57,160 nt of DNA from Burkholderiaceae bacterium. GTDB taxonomy: Bacteria; Pseudomonadota; Gammaproteobacteria; Burkholderiales; Burkholderiaceae_E. The notes below the pieces were generated by a model, which had not been told where the DNA came from, made no database searches, and saw nothing but the letters and a program-made list of their open reading frames with translations. The DNA is taken from assembly GCA_023954015.1 (NCBI GenBank), contig JAMLIS010000018.1, positions 1 through 57,160 of the forward strand. Direction: 5' to 3'. Each line of letters starts with the position of its first letter. Position 1 is the first letter of the stretch. Below, piece by piece: positions 8,862 to 16,858 of the stretch. The translations under genes and the position numbers were made by a program.

Positions 8862-9653
8862 TCAGGACCGGCGCTCGAGCGCGAGTTCGATCCACGCCGG
8901 CGCGTGATCGCTCGGCTTCTCGCGGCCGCGCACCGAGCGATCGACGCCTGCGGCGGCCAGCCGCGAGGCGGCGCGTTCGTTCAGCAGCAGATGGTCGATT
9001 CGCATGCCGGCGTTGCGCGTCCAGCGGTTGCGAAAGTAGTCCCAGTAGGTGTACATCGGCGCGCCCGGATGCAGGCGGCGGATCGCATCGGTCCAGCCCC
9101 GCTGGAGCAGGCGCCGCCACGCGTCCCGGCTTTCGGGCTGGAGCAGCGCGTCGTGCCTCCACGAGTTCGGCGAATAGATGTCGCCGACCTCGTCGGTGGG
9201 CACGACGTTGAAGTCGCCGGCGAGCACCACCGGCGCGTCGTGCTTCGTCCATTGCGCCGCGTGCTCGATCAGCCGCTCGAACCACGCGAGCTTGTAGTCG
9301 AACTTCGGACCGGGCTGGGGGTTGCCGTTGGGCAGATAGATCGACGCGACGACGATCCCGTTCACCTGCGCCTCGAGATAGCGGCTCTGCCCGTCCGAGT
9401 CGTCGCCGGGCAGGCCGCGGCGGATCTCCACGGGCTGCACGCCGCGAGCGAGCACGGCGACGCCGTTGAAGCCCTTCTGACCGTGCCAGACGGCGCGGTA
9501 GCCCGCGTCGCGGATCGGCGCCTCGGGGAACGTCGCATCGGACGTCTTCAGTTCCTGCAGGCAGGCGACGTCGGGCGAGGTCTCGCCCAGCCATTCGAGC
9601 AGGCGCGGCAGGCGGCTGTTGATCCCGTTGACGTTGAAGGTGGCGATCCGCAT
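8862..9653 (-). CDS. xthA: Exodeoxyribonuclease III
   Basis: A 263-residue Mg2+-dependent exonuclease/AP endonuclease for base-excision repair. It begins MRIATFNVNGINSRL and contains QELKTSD (metal-binding Glu), GDFNVVPTDEVGD and the closing SDHAPAWIEL, all standard XthA catalytic segments. The frame is open 60 codons further upstream, but the family start fixes 9653. It overlaps nothing and lies back-to-back with the Nudix gene, whose start is 89 bases away. Length is normal for the family. Confidence 0.93.
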   Translation of the reverse strand: MRIATFNVNGINSRLPRLLEWLGETSPDVACLQELKTSDATFPEAPIRDAGYRAVWHGQKGFNGVAVLARGVQPVEIRRGLPGDDSDGQSRYLEAQVNGIVVASIYLPNGNPQPGPKFDYKLAWFERLIEHAAQWTKHDAPVVLAGDFNVVPTDEVGDIYSPNSWRHDALLQPESRDAWRRLLQRGWTDAIRRLHPGAPMYTYWDYFRNRWTRNAGMRIDHLLLNERAASRLAAAGVDRSVRGREKPSDHAPAWIELALERRS

Positions 9654-9741
9654 CGTGGCCGCGCTCCCGGCTGGTACAGAATCGACAAGGCTAACCCGAA
9701 GTTTCCGACCGCATTGCCTCGATCGACCTGCTGCGCGAACC

Positions 9742-10224
9742 GTGTCCGGCTCTGTCCTCAGCTGCGGAATCCTCGTCGTCGTCGACGAAGCCGACGAGCT
9801 GCTGCTGTGCCACGCAACAGGCACCTCGCGCTGGGACATTCCGAAGGGGCGCCGCGAGCCAGGCGAGACGGAGATCGAAACCGCGATTCGCGAGACTTTC
9901 GAGGAAACGGGACTCCGGTTCGCGCCCGGGTTGCTGCTCGAGCTCGGTCGCCTCCGCTACCGGCCGGGCAAGGATCTGCACCTGTTCGCCGCGCGCAGCG
10001 AACGTTTCGATCCGGCCCGATGCTCCTGCTCGACGCGATTCCGCAATGCGCGCGGCCGGCTCGTTCCGGAGATGGACGGCTATGCGTGGGTGTCGTTCGA
10101 CGATGTTCCCCGGCGCTGCGCAAAGAACATGACGACGCTGCTGATGCGTAGCTTGTCGCTGCGCGACGTCTCGGCCCGGCTGCGCGAAGCGGGCTCCCGC
10201 ATCGACGGTCGCGCCGGATCCTGA
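9742..10224 (+). CDS. Nudix hydrolase
   Basis: About 160 residues with a perfect Nudix box (G-x5-E-x7-RE-x2-EE-x-GL, reading GRREPGETEIE...RETFEETGL). It therefore hydrolyses a nucleoside-diphosphate-linked substrate using Mg2+. The GTG at 9742 is chosen because VSGSVLSCGILVV begins the typical first strand; a longer frame from 9619 would overlap the divergent xthA gene. SRWDIPKG just before the box is common in ADP-ribose and diadenosine-polyphosphate hydrolases, but the substrate cannot be read from sequence. Confidence 0.8.
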   Translation: MSGSVLSCGILVVVDEADELLLCHATGTSRWDIPKGRREPGETEIETAIRETFEETGLRFAPGLLLELGRLRYRPGKDLHLFAARSERFDPARCSCSTRFRNARGRLVPEMDGYAWVSFDDVPRRCAKNMTTLLMRSLSLRDVSARLREAGSRIDGRAGS

Positions 10225-10287
10225 GTCCGCGCCGGCGCCGTGCGACGCCGGTGCGGGCGAGCCGCCCGAGGTGCGGCTCCTCCGGTG

Positions 10288-10683
10288 CTACTCCGTGGTC
10301 TTGCCGTCGAAGTGCTCGTGCGAGGCGTCGGCCTGGGCCTTCGTCGCATGCACCGTTCCGTCGACGTGCTCGGGCGGCGCGTAGATCGTGTACAGCCGCA
10401 GCGGCTCGTCGCCGGTGTTGCGCACGTTGTGACGTGCGCCCGCCGGCACGATGACCGCCATGTCGTCCTCGACCGGATTCGCCTTGCCGTCGATGATGAT
10501 CTCCCCGCTGCCTTCCTCGATGCGGAAGAACTGGTCGCCGTCGTCGTGCACCTCCTCGCCGATCTCCTCGCCGGGCGCGATAGACATCAGCACGAGTTGC
10601 ATGTGCCTCCCGGTGTAGACGACCCGGCGAAAGTCGGTGTTGTCTTCGGTGAGGTCTTCGATGTCGCCGACGAATCCTTTCAT
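10288..10683 (-). CDS. Cupin-domain protein
   Basis: A 131-residue single-domain cupin. The first motif is IGEEVHDDGDQFFRIEEG, with the second-position His and the Glu as usual metal ligands, and the second is VPAGARHNVRNTG. The start has a good GGAGA site 8 bases upstream. Small cupins of this type bind a metal and may act as isomerases, dioxygenases or sensors. Nothing in the sequence decides which. It is transcribed away from the Nudix gene and lies downstream of the TetR gene on the same strand. Confidence 0.85.
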   Translation of the reverse strand: MKGFVGDIEDLTEDNTDFRRVVYTGRHMQLVLMSIAPGEEIGEEVHDDGDQFFRIEEGSGEIIIDGKANPVEDDMAVIVPAGARHNVRNTGDEPLRLYTIYAPPEHVDGTVHATKAQADASHEHFDGKTTE

Positions 10684-10816
10684 GGCGTTCTCCTGGTTCG
10701 AGCCAGTGGACGATGCTACCCGAGGCCACGTCGCATGAGCGCGGCGGGGAAGCGCGATGCCGGGGCTTTGAACAGCGCCGTGCTCGGCGAGATCCGGCCC
10801 GCGCGGGAAAGCGCCC

Positions 10817-11503
10817 TCAGAGCCCCCGTTCGACCATCTCGACGACCCGGTCGCCGAGCTTGCGCAGCACGGGTGTCGCCGTGCCGCGCAGCGGACCGTC
10901 GAGCGCGAGCATCGCCAGCCCATGCACCGCCGACCAGGCGAGGTACTCCGCGGCGGGCCGCCGCTCGGCGGGCAGCAGCCCGGCATCGACATAGCGATCG
11001 AGCGCGTCGCCGAGCAACTGGAACGGGTTGCGCCCGCTCGCGCCGGCACGCTCGGGATCGGCGCGGGCGTGCCCGGCGGGCGCGTCGCCGGCCGCGGCGG
11101 CGGACGCGAACGCCGTCCGGAACAGCCCCGGTTCGTGGAAGGCGAAGCGCAGGTAGCCGACGCCGACCGCCCGCAGGCTCGCGCGCGCAATCCGATCGGC
11201 GTCGTTTCCGACCTGCGACGCTCGCATCCGGCGCTGCGCGCGCGCGAACTCCTTCTCCATCGCGACGGCCACCTCGGCGATGGCCGCCGACCGCACCGCA
11301 GCGAGCAGGTCGAGCCGGCTCTCGAAGTGCCGGTATGCAGCGTTCGGAACGACGCCGGCGCGACGAGTCGCCTCGCGCAGCACGACCGCCTGCGGCCCCC
11401 CGATGCGCGCGAGTTCCACGCCGGCCGCGATCAGCGCGCGGCGCAGGTCGCCATGTCGGTAGGTGGTGCGCGTCGCGCTCTGCGGTTGCGGAACGCCATC
11501 CAT
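10817..11503 (-). CDS. TetR/AcrR family transcriptional regulator
   Basis: A 228-residue regulator. The N-terminal helix-turn-helix runs over residues 15-65 (HGDLRRALIAAGVELARIGG, then VLREATRRAGVVPNAAYRHF). A divergent all-helical ligand domain follows. It is transcribed away from the hemerythrin gene, and the 146-base spacer holds two GAATTCTT direct repeats, so it probably controls both itself and the hemerythrin gene. The ligand is unknown. Confidence 0.85.
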   Translation of the reverse strand: MDGVPQPQSATRTTYRHGDLRRALIAAGVELARIGGPQAVVLREATRRAGVVPNAAYRHFESRLDLLAAVRSAAIAEVAVAMEKEFARAQRRMRASQVGNDADRIARASLRAVGVGYLRFAFHEPGLFRTAFASAAAAGDAPAGHARADPERAGASGRNPFQLLGDALDRYVDAGLLPAERRPAAEYLAWSAVHGLAMLALDGPLRGTATPVLRKLGDRVVEMVERGL

Positions 11504-11544
11504 TCGCCAAGAGTACACAACGGGTAGCGCCGCAGGGGAATAAG

Positions 11545-11574
11545 GAATTCTTACGAATCGCTGAGCGAATTCTT
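11545..11574. promoter_or_regulatory. Candidate operator: two GAATTCTT direct repeats
   Basis: GAATTCTT occurs at 11545-11552 and again at 11567-11574, 22 bases apart (about two helical turns). It lies in the spacer between the TetR gene and the divergent hemerythrin gene. The first copy is part of the near-palindrome AAGGAATTCTT. The spacing would place two bound dimers on the same DNA face. This is a candidate binding site seen in sequence; the binding protein is inferred. Confidence 0.45.
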
Positions 11575-11649
11575 CGCAACGGCTGCGCGCCGTGTTCCCT
11601 AGAGTCGACGCTCCGCGCCCAAGTGCGCTTACCGACGAGGATTTCCACG

Positions 11650-12366
11650 ATGGACCCCTGTTCCCACGGCGCGCGCACGACGTCTTCGGCGCCCCGCCAC
11701 GACCTGTATGCCGTCGTCCACAAGGCCCTGCGGCTGTGCATGGCCGACTCGCTCGTGCGCTTCGGGCGGATGGATCCGCAGGACCCCGCGCAGTGCGCCG
11801 ACGCGATCGAGTGCGTACGCTCGATGCTCGATCTGGCCGCCGTCCACATCGAGGACGAGAACCGCTTCGTGCACCCGGCGCTCGCTGCGCGCTGCGACGG
11901 CGCCGCCGATCGAAGCGCGCGCGAGCATGACGAGCACGAACGCGAGATCCGATCGCTACGCGACGCACTTGGCGCCTTCGAGCGCGCGGCGCCCGCTACC
12001 CGCGGCGTGCAATCGCGCCATCTCTACCAGCAGCTGGCGCTGTACGTCGGGGAGAACCTGGTGCATATGCACCACGAGGAGACCCACAACATGCCGGCGC
12101 TGTGGGCGCAGTACGACGACGGCGAGCTGCTCGCGATCGAGCAGGCGATCGTCTCGTCGATCGAGCCGCAGACGATGGCGCGCTTCCTGCGCTGGATGCT
12201 GCCGGCTGTCTCGCATCCGGAGCGGGTCGCGTTGCTTCCAGCCGATGCGCCCGACGCGCTCGTCGACCTCGCGCTCGACATCGTCGGCGAATACGTCGGC
12301 CCTGCGGAGCGCGATCGGGTAGCGGCGGCACGCGACCCAGGATCCGTGCTGGCGCGGGCGGCGTGA
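11650..12366 (+). CDS. Hemerythrin-like HHE-domain protein
   Basis: A 238-residue soluble helical protein with the spaced histidines and glutamates of the hemerythrin fold: HDLYAVVHKAL near 17-27, HIEDENRFVHPAL near 66-78, EHDEHE near 92-97 and HMHHEETHNMPALW near 139-152. Such proteins carry a di-iron site and sense or store O2 or NO. A GAGGA ribosome-binding site lies upstream of ATG 11650. Its divergent TetR neighbour probably regulates it. The C-terminal 80 residues add a second helical segment beyond a single HHE domain. Confidence 0.8.
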   Translation: MDPCSHGARTTSSAPRHDLYAVVHKALRLCMADSLVRFGRMDPQDPAQCADAIECVRSMLDLAAVHIEDENRFVHPALAARCDGAADRSAREHDEHEREIRSLRDALGAFERAAPATRGVQSRHLYQQLALYVGENLVHMHHEETHNMPALWAQYDDGELLAIEQAIVSSIEPQTMARFLRWMLPAVSHPERVALLPADAPDALVDLALDIVGEYVGPAERDRVAAARDPGSVLARAA

Positions 12367-12426
12367 AACGCACTGCACCTGAGGTCGACGCGCTTGTCGG
12401 CCTGTCCGCACGCCGAGCGGCGGCGT

Positions 12427-13764
12427 TCAGCAGACCTGTTCGAGCCGAATCGGCCGCTTCACGACGAGTGCAAAGCGGCCGCGCCCGGTCTTGCGCAGTT
12501 CGATCGAGTCGCTGCGCTCGACGAGCCGGCGCTGCAGCAGGACGAGCCGCGCTTCGAGATTGTCGGCCAGGTCGGGCAGGCGGATCCGGGGGTCTAGTCG
12601 CAACTCCCGGTTGCTGAAGCTGCTGCGGCCTTCGTTCGAGTGATCGGAGACGATCGCCCAGAAGATCGCGCCCGCGACGCCCTTGATCAGGTACTCGTCG
12701 TCGAGGAACACGCTGTGGTCGGCCGCGTAGTGGCGCACGCGAAGCAACGGGCCCTGCGCCGGGTCGTGGGGCGGGGGCGCCGCTTCCTCCTCCGCTTCGC
12801 TGTCGTCGGGGTGCTGCAGCGCGTACATCGTCTGGCCGACGAGCGCGCCGAGCGCCACCAGCGCGTCCTCGTCCTCGTGGTCGAAGCGTCGCTCGTTCTC
12901 GCTCTCCACGAGCAGCGCGCCGACGGTTTCCCCGGCCATCGGAACGGGCACCGCGAGCTGGCTGCCGGGGCGATCGAGGCCCGGGAATGGAATCGCGGTG
13001 TCCAGCGCTGCCGCGTCGCCTTCGCGCTCGGCAGCCTCCCGGATTGCGCGCCCGTATGCGTAGGCCGTAGCGGCGCGGGACAGCCGAATCGCTGTTCCTT
13101 CGCGCGCGGCGATGCCGACGACGCCGGCGCCGAGAGGGATCTCGGAGCCGACGCCCGAGCGGGCGTAGCCGCGGCTCGCCACGGTGTACAGCCGTTGGGC
13201 CGCGCGGTCGACGAGCAGCAGCATCGAGTGCGACACATCGAAGCGCTCGTGCACGGCGCGCAGCATCGTCGAGAACAGTTCGTCGAGCCCGTGGCAGCCG
13301 ACGATGTCGCCGACGCTGGCACGCAGCGCCGCCAACCGGCTCGGCGGCTCGAACGCGGCACCTGGCGTCCCGTGCGACAACTCGATCGCGCGGACGCGAT
13401 AGACGTCGGAACCGAGCAGCCGGAACACGCCGGCCATGCCGGTGTGCGATGCGATTCCGGCGAGCGTTGCGCGCATGCGCTCGAACAGCGGTCCCGACGA
13501 TTCGGTGCGCAGGTACTCGAGCGTGAGCCGGAAGATCGCACCGGTGCGCGGGTGCACGACGAGCAGGCGCGCACGCGGATTCGCCAGTACGTTGGCTCGC
13601 GTCTTGTTGAAGAACTGGTACGAGAGCGCGACGTGCGCGCCGTCGACGTATTGCACGTGCGACAGGTAGCTGATGTTCGGCGTTCCGTCGGGCGAGCAGG
13701 TTGCGATCAGCGCCGGCGTCGCTCCCTCCAGGCAATAGCGGATCGATGCGAGCGCAGGTGTCAT
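12427..13764 (-). CDS. PNPOx-like / GAF / winged-helix three-domain protein
   Basis: A 445-residue protein with three parts. Residues 5-135 form a pyridoxamine-phosphate-oxidase-like split barrel (GATPALIATCSPDGTPNISYLS opens it). Residues 155-320 form a GAF sensory domain (FSTMLRAVHERFDVSHSMLLLVD to GALVGQTMYAL). Residues 340-445 look like a C-terminal winged-helix module (LIKGVAGAIFWAIV, FSNRELRLDP, DNLEARLVLLQRRL). It overlaps the upstream PNPOx-like gene by ATGA, so both are made together. It may sense a flavin, haem or redox ligand and act on DNA; this is inference. Confidence 0.7.
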   Translation of the reverse strand: MTPALASIRYCLEGATPALIATCSPDGTPNISYLSHVQYVDGAHVALSYQFFNKTRANVLANPRARLLVVHPRTGAIFRLTLEYLRTESSGPLFERMRATLAGIASHTGMAGVFRLLGSDVYRVRAIELSHGTPGAAFEPPSRLAALRASVGDIVGCHGLDELFSTMLRAVHERFDVSHSMLLLVDRAAQRLYTVASRGYARSGVGSEIPLGAGVVGIAAREGTAIRLSRAATAYAYGRAIREAAEREGDAAALDTAIPFPGLDRPGSQLAVPVPMAGETVGALLVESENERRFDHEDEDALVALGALVGQTMYALQHPDDSEAEEEAAPPPHDPAQGPLLRVRHYAADHSVFLDDEYLIKGVAGAIFWAIVSDHSNEGRSSFSNRELRLDPRIRLPDLADNLEARLVLLQRRLVERSDSIELRKTGRGRFALVVKRPIRLEQVC

Positions 13765-14285
13765 CCGATTGGCGGCGCAGCGCCGATCGCGCGCCCGGCA
13801 TGCGGACCGGGTGTCTGGTCGAAGCTCTCCTCGGGACGGAAGCGCACGAGGACGAGCTCGGCGGGGTCGAAGGACAGCATCCGCGCGGAGAAGGCGCGAT
13901 CGTAGCCCGCGCGTGCGAGTTCTTCGACCATCGCCTCGACACGTTCGCGCGCAATCGCGACGTCGTTCTCTGCGGCCGCCTCTATACGGACGCGGCGCGC
14001 TTTGACCTGCACGGTCCGGTGCGTCGTGGGCTGGCTGAACACGACGGCGATCGCGCCGTTGCTGCGAAGGTCGTCGAGCACGTGCGCCGCGTCTCGACCG
14101 GAGACGTAGACGGTGATCGTGCCTAAAGCGTCGCGCGTGGCGCCGAGCGCGCGGACGAGGTCGGGCAAGCCGTTCGCATCGCGCGACGCGATCGAGACGC
14201 CGACGCCGCAGTCGAGCAGCGCGAGCGGGTCGGTGCCGGCGCTCCGTTCGGCTGCCGAGCCAGGGCCAGCGATCGCTTCTGACAT
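13761..14285 (-). CDS. Pyridoxamine 5'-phosphate oxidase-like protein
   Basis: About 174 residues from the ATG at 14285 with a split-barrel flavin-binding character (GVGVSIASRDANGLPDLVRALGA, VFSQPTTHRTVQVKA). The frame also permits starts at 14420 and 14453. None has a strong ribosome-binding site; 14285 is preferred because similarity to the family starts just after it. The stop overlaps the start of the GAF-domain gene by four bases. A perfect 17-base palindrome lies about 150 bases upstream, in the divergent region. Confidence 0.6.
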   Translation of the reverse strand: MSEAIAGPGSAAERSAGTDPLALLDCGVGVSIASRDANGLPDLVRALGATRDALGTITVYVSGRDAAHVLDDLRSNGAIAVVFSQPTTHRTVQVKARRVRIEAAAENDVAIARERVEAMVEELARAGYDRAFSARMLSFDPAELVLVRFRPEESFDQTPGPHAGRAIGAAPPIG

Positions 14286-14437
14286 GGACGGGGACAGGGT
14301 AAGGCGCACATGATCCAACGGCAGGATCGCCTGCGCAAGCGTAGGCGTTGCGAGAGATTGCTCCGATCCGCCGGCCCTCGGCAGATGACAGCACTCACCT
14401 CCCGCGGCGACGAATTCCATCGTCACCGCGGGTGTAT

Positions 14438-14454
14438 TGTGTACATCGTACACA
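14438..14454. promoter_or_regulatory. Perfect 17-bp palindrome, candidate operator
   Basis: TGTGTACATCGTACACA is a perfect inverted repeat with 7-base arms and a 3-base centre. It lies between the divergent PNPOx/GAF operon and the MoaD-like/beta-propeller pair. Its symmetry and its place in a two-way promoter region suggest a dimeric repressor or activator site. No regulator gene is directly adjacent unless the GAF/winged-helix protein itself binds here. Confidence 0.5.
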
Positions 14455-14534
14455 TCTACGCGCCATCATCCGTCCGGTATCGAAGAGGATGGCCGAGCCG
14501 GAGTCTCCACGCCGGCGCAGCGAGATGTGATTCG

Positions 14535-14828
14535 ATGCTCGACGCCCCGAGTGATCCGATGCCCCGCATGATCTTCACGCAGCAGCTCGCGCGCTTCACC
14601 GAAGTGCCCGAGATCGACACCGACGCGACGACACTCGCGCAGACGCTCGAGGCGGCCTTCGCGGTGAACCCGAGCCTGCGCGGCTACGTGCTCGACGACC
14701 AGTCGCATCTGCGACGGCACGTCGTCGTCTTCGTCGACGGCCGGCGCCTGCACGTGCGCGAAAACCTCGACGTGCCGCTGGCGCCGGGCGCCACGGTGCA
14801 CGTGTTCCAGTCGCTTTCCGGAGGTTGA
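14535..14828 (+). CDS. MoaD/ThiS-family ubiquitin-like protein
   Basis: Up to 97 residues in a beta-grasp pattern, ending in the SLSGG C-terminus that ThiS/MoaD sulfur carriers use for thiocarboxylation. Central elements (FVDGRRLHVRENLDVPLAPGATVHVFQSLSGG) match the family. The start is uncertain: ATG 14535 (MLDAP) or ATG 14559 (MPRM). It lies three bases before the beta-propeller gene, so they form one unit. No E1-like ThiF/MoeB or MoaE gene is near, so the carrier's partner is not visible here. Confidence 0.7.
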   Translation: MLDAPSDPMPRMIFTQQLARFTEVPEIDTDATTLAQTLEAAFAVNPSLRGYVLDDQSHLRRHVVVFVDGRRLHVRENLDVPLAPGATVHVFQSLSGG

Positions 14829-14831
14829 TCG

Positions 14832-15935
14832 ATGAGCGATCGAGCCTGGGTAGCTACCCGCAAGGGGTTGTTCGAGTTGCGCCGCCGCGCCGACGGCTGG
14901 CGCATCGGCACCGTGCGCTTCCTCGGCGAGCCGGTCACCGCCGTGCTGCCCGCCGATCCGGCTGCGCCGTCGCGCCCGATGATCGTCGCGCTCGCGCTCG
15001 GCCACTTCGGCGCCAAGTGCCACGCATCGGCCGATCGTGGCGAGTCCTGGTACGAGGTGGCGGTGCCCGCGTACCCGCCGCAGCCGGCCGATGCCGGCGA
15101 CGACGTCGAGTGGAAGCTGCAGCAGGTCTGGACGCTGGTCGGCAGAAACGACGAAGTCTGGGCCGGCACGCTGCCGGGCGGCCTTTTCCGCTCGCGCGAC
15201 GCCGGGCAGTCGTGGCAACTGAACGAGGCGCTGTGGAACGACCCGCGCCGGCGCGAATGGATGGGCGGCGGCTACGATGCGCCGGGCCTGCACTCGATCG
15301 CGCTCGATCCGCGCGACGACGATCCGGCGCGGCAGCGCATGCTGGTCGGCGTGAGTACGGGCGGCACGTGGGCGAGCAGAGACGGCGGCACGAGCTGGAC
15401 GCTGGTCGGCAAGGGACTGCGCGCCGAATACATGCCGCCGCAGCGCGCCTACGACGAGATCGCGCAGGACGTGCACCGGCTGGCGGCCTGCGCGGCGCAG
15501 CCCGATACCGTCTGGTGCCAGCATCACAACGGCATTTTCCGCTCGACCGACGCGGGCCGCACCTGGCGCGAGCTCACCGACGTGCCGATCTCGTCCTTCG
15601 GCTTCGCGGTGGCTGCCGATCCGAACGACCCGCAACGCGCATGGTTCGCTCCGGCGGCCGCCGACCTGCGGCGCGTTCCCGTCGATGCGGCGTTCGCCGC
15701 GTTGCGCACCGACGACGGCGGGCGGACGTTTCGCGTCCTGCGCGACGGATTGCCGCAGTCACACTGCTACGACCTCGTCTACCGGCACGGCCTCGACGCA
15801 GGGTCGGACGGGCGCACGTTGATGATGGGCTCGACCACCGGCTCGCTGTGGGCGAGTGCCGACGGCGGCGAACACTGGCAGACGATCTCGACTTCGCTGC
15901 CACCGATCGCGGCGGTGGTGCTCGAGCGCGGCTGA
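14832..15935 (+). CDS. WD40/YVTN/BNR-repeat beta-propeller protein
   Basis: A 367-residue protein made of repeats carrying BNR (Asp-box) motifs such as SADRGESWYEV, SRDAGQSWQL, SRDGGTSWTLVG, STDAGRTWREL, TDDGGRTFRVL and SADGGEHWQTI. These fold as a beta-propeller like sialidases and photosystem-assembly Ycf48-type proteins. There is no signal peptide, so it is probably cytoplasmic. It is paired three bases after the ubiquitin-like gene. The catalytic residues of a sialidase are not identified, so a binding or scaffold role is as likely as hydrolysis. Confidence 0.8.
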   Translation: MSDRAWVATRKGLFELRRRADGWRIGTVRFLGEPVTAVLPADPAAPSRPMIVALALGHFGAKCHASADRGESWYEVAVPAYPPQPADAGDDVEWKLQQVWTLVGRNDEVWAGTLPGGLFRSRDAGQSWQLNEALWNDPRRREWMGGGYDAPGLHSIALDPRDDDPARQRMLVGVSTGGTWASRDGGTSWTLVGKGLRAEYMPPQRAYDEIAQDVHRLAACAAQPDTVWCQHHNGIFRSTDAGRTWRELTDVPISSFGFAVAADPNDPQRAWFAPAAADLRRVPVDAAFAALRTDDGGRTFRVLRDGLPQSHCYDLVYRHGLDAGSDGRTLMMGSTTGSLWASADGGEHWQTISTSLPPIAAVVLERG

Positions 15936-15965
15936 GCGGCTGCAGCACTCGAATGGAGAAGTGAC

Positions 15966-16451
15966 ATGGCGAAGCCAGCGAAGAACACGATCTGTCTCTG
16001 GTACGACCGGGACGCCGAGGAGGCGGCGCGGTTCTACGCGAGAACCTTCCCCGATTCGTCCGTCGGCGCCGTGTATCGCGCACCGGGAGATTTTCCGTCC
16101 GGCAAGAGGGGCGACGTGCTCACGGTGTCGTTCACCTTGATGGGCATTCCGTGCCTCGGGCTGAACGGCGGGCCGCAGTTCCGGCAGAGCGAAGCGTTCT
16201 CGTTCCAGGTCGCAACGGCGGACCAGGCCGAAACGGACCGCTACTGGAACGCGATCGTCGGCAACGGCGGCCAGGAGAGCGCGTGCGGCTGGTGCAAGGA
16301 CAAATGGGGATTGTCCTGGCAGATCACGCCCGTTGCCCTGACGGAGGCGATCGCCGACCCCGATCCCGCTGCGGCCGGGCGTGCGTTCGACGCGATGATG
16401 CAGATGAGCAGGATCGACATCGCGGCGATCGAGGCAGCACGCCGCGGTTGA
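15966..16451 (+). CDS. VOC-family protein (PhnB/3-demethylubiquinone methyltransferase-like)
   Basis: A 161-residue glyoxalase-fold protein. [28 protein letters not shown] and [22 protein letters not shown] are the standard opening and closing blocks of the PhnB-like group, whose members are metal-linked or metal-free binding proteins of varied function. ATG 15966 has a GGAGA upstream. It lies 30 bases after the propeller gene on the same strand but shows no functional link to it. Confidence 0.85.
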   Translation: MAKPAKNTICLWYDRDAEEAARFYARTFPDSSVGAVYRAPGDFPSGKRGDVLTVSFTLMGIPCLGLNGGPQFRQSEAFSFQVATADQAETDRYWNAIVGNGGQESACGWCKDKWGLSWQITPVALTEAIADPDPAAAGRAFDAMMQMSRIDIAAIEAARRG

Positions 16452-16525
16452 GGTGAGCGGCAGTATGCGGCTGCCAGGCGGGATTGCCCATGCGAAGGTC
16501 GCGTGCGTCGTCGCGCACGAGGAGG

Positions 16526-16729
16526 GCAGATTCGAGCAGTCGCTTCGACGACCGCGTTGCTGAATGTTTCGCTTGCCCTCGCGAAGCACTCCACGAGAAA
16601 AGCGAATACGTCGAACACCGTGGACTTGCCGCTGCCGTTGGGGCCCGGAAGGACGGTCAGCGGTGCCAAGTCCCTAAACTCAACCGCTCGCAGCGCGCGA
16701 AAGTTCTGCACCTTCAGGTACTCGATGCG
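16526..16729 (-). pseudogene. Remnant of an AAA/RecF-like ATPase
   Basis: About 68 residues clearly match the N-terminus of RecF/SMC-like ATPases: [18 protein letters not shown], then the Walker A loop GPNGSGKST and [11 protein letters not shown]. After ATARICPP the similarity stops, and the frame drifts into low-complexity sequence antisense to the VOC gene. An intact member is normally several times longer, with Walker B near its end. No start codon with a ribosome-binding site lies directly before the match. It is a truncated leftover. Confidence 0.7.
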
Positions 16730-16858
16730 TGCCCGGCCCGGTGCGGTCTCGGAAAGATCGCGGCGCCGCCTTTCGCACATCGCGCGTGCGACACCGCATC
16801 GGTCCGCCGGGACGCCATGGTTCGAGTCGGCGATCATCGATATGCGCCAGCACGCCGC

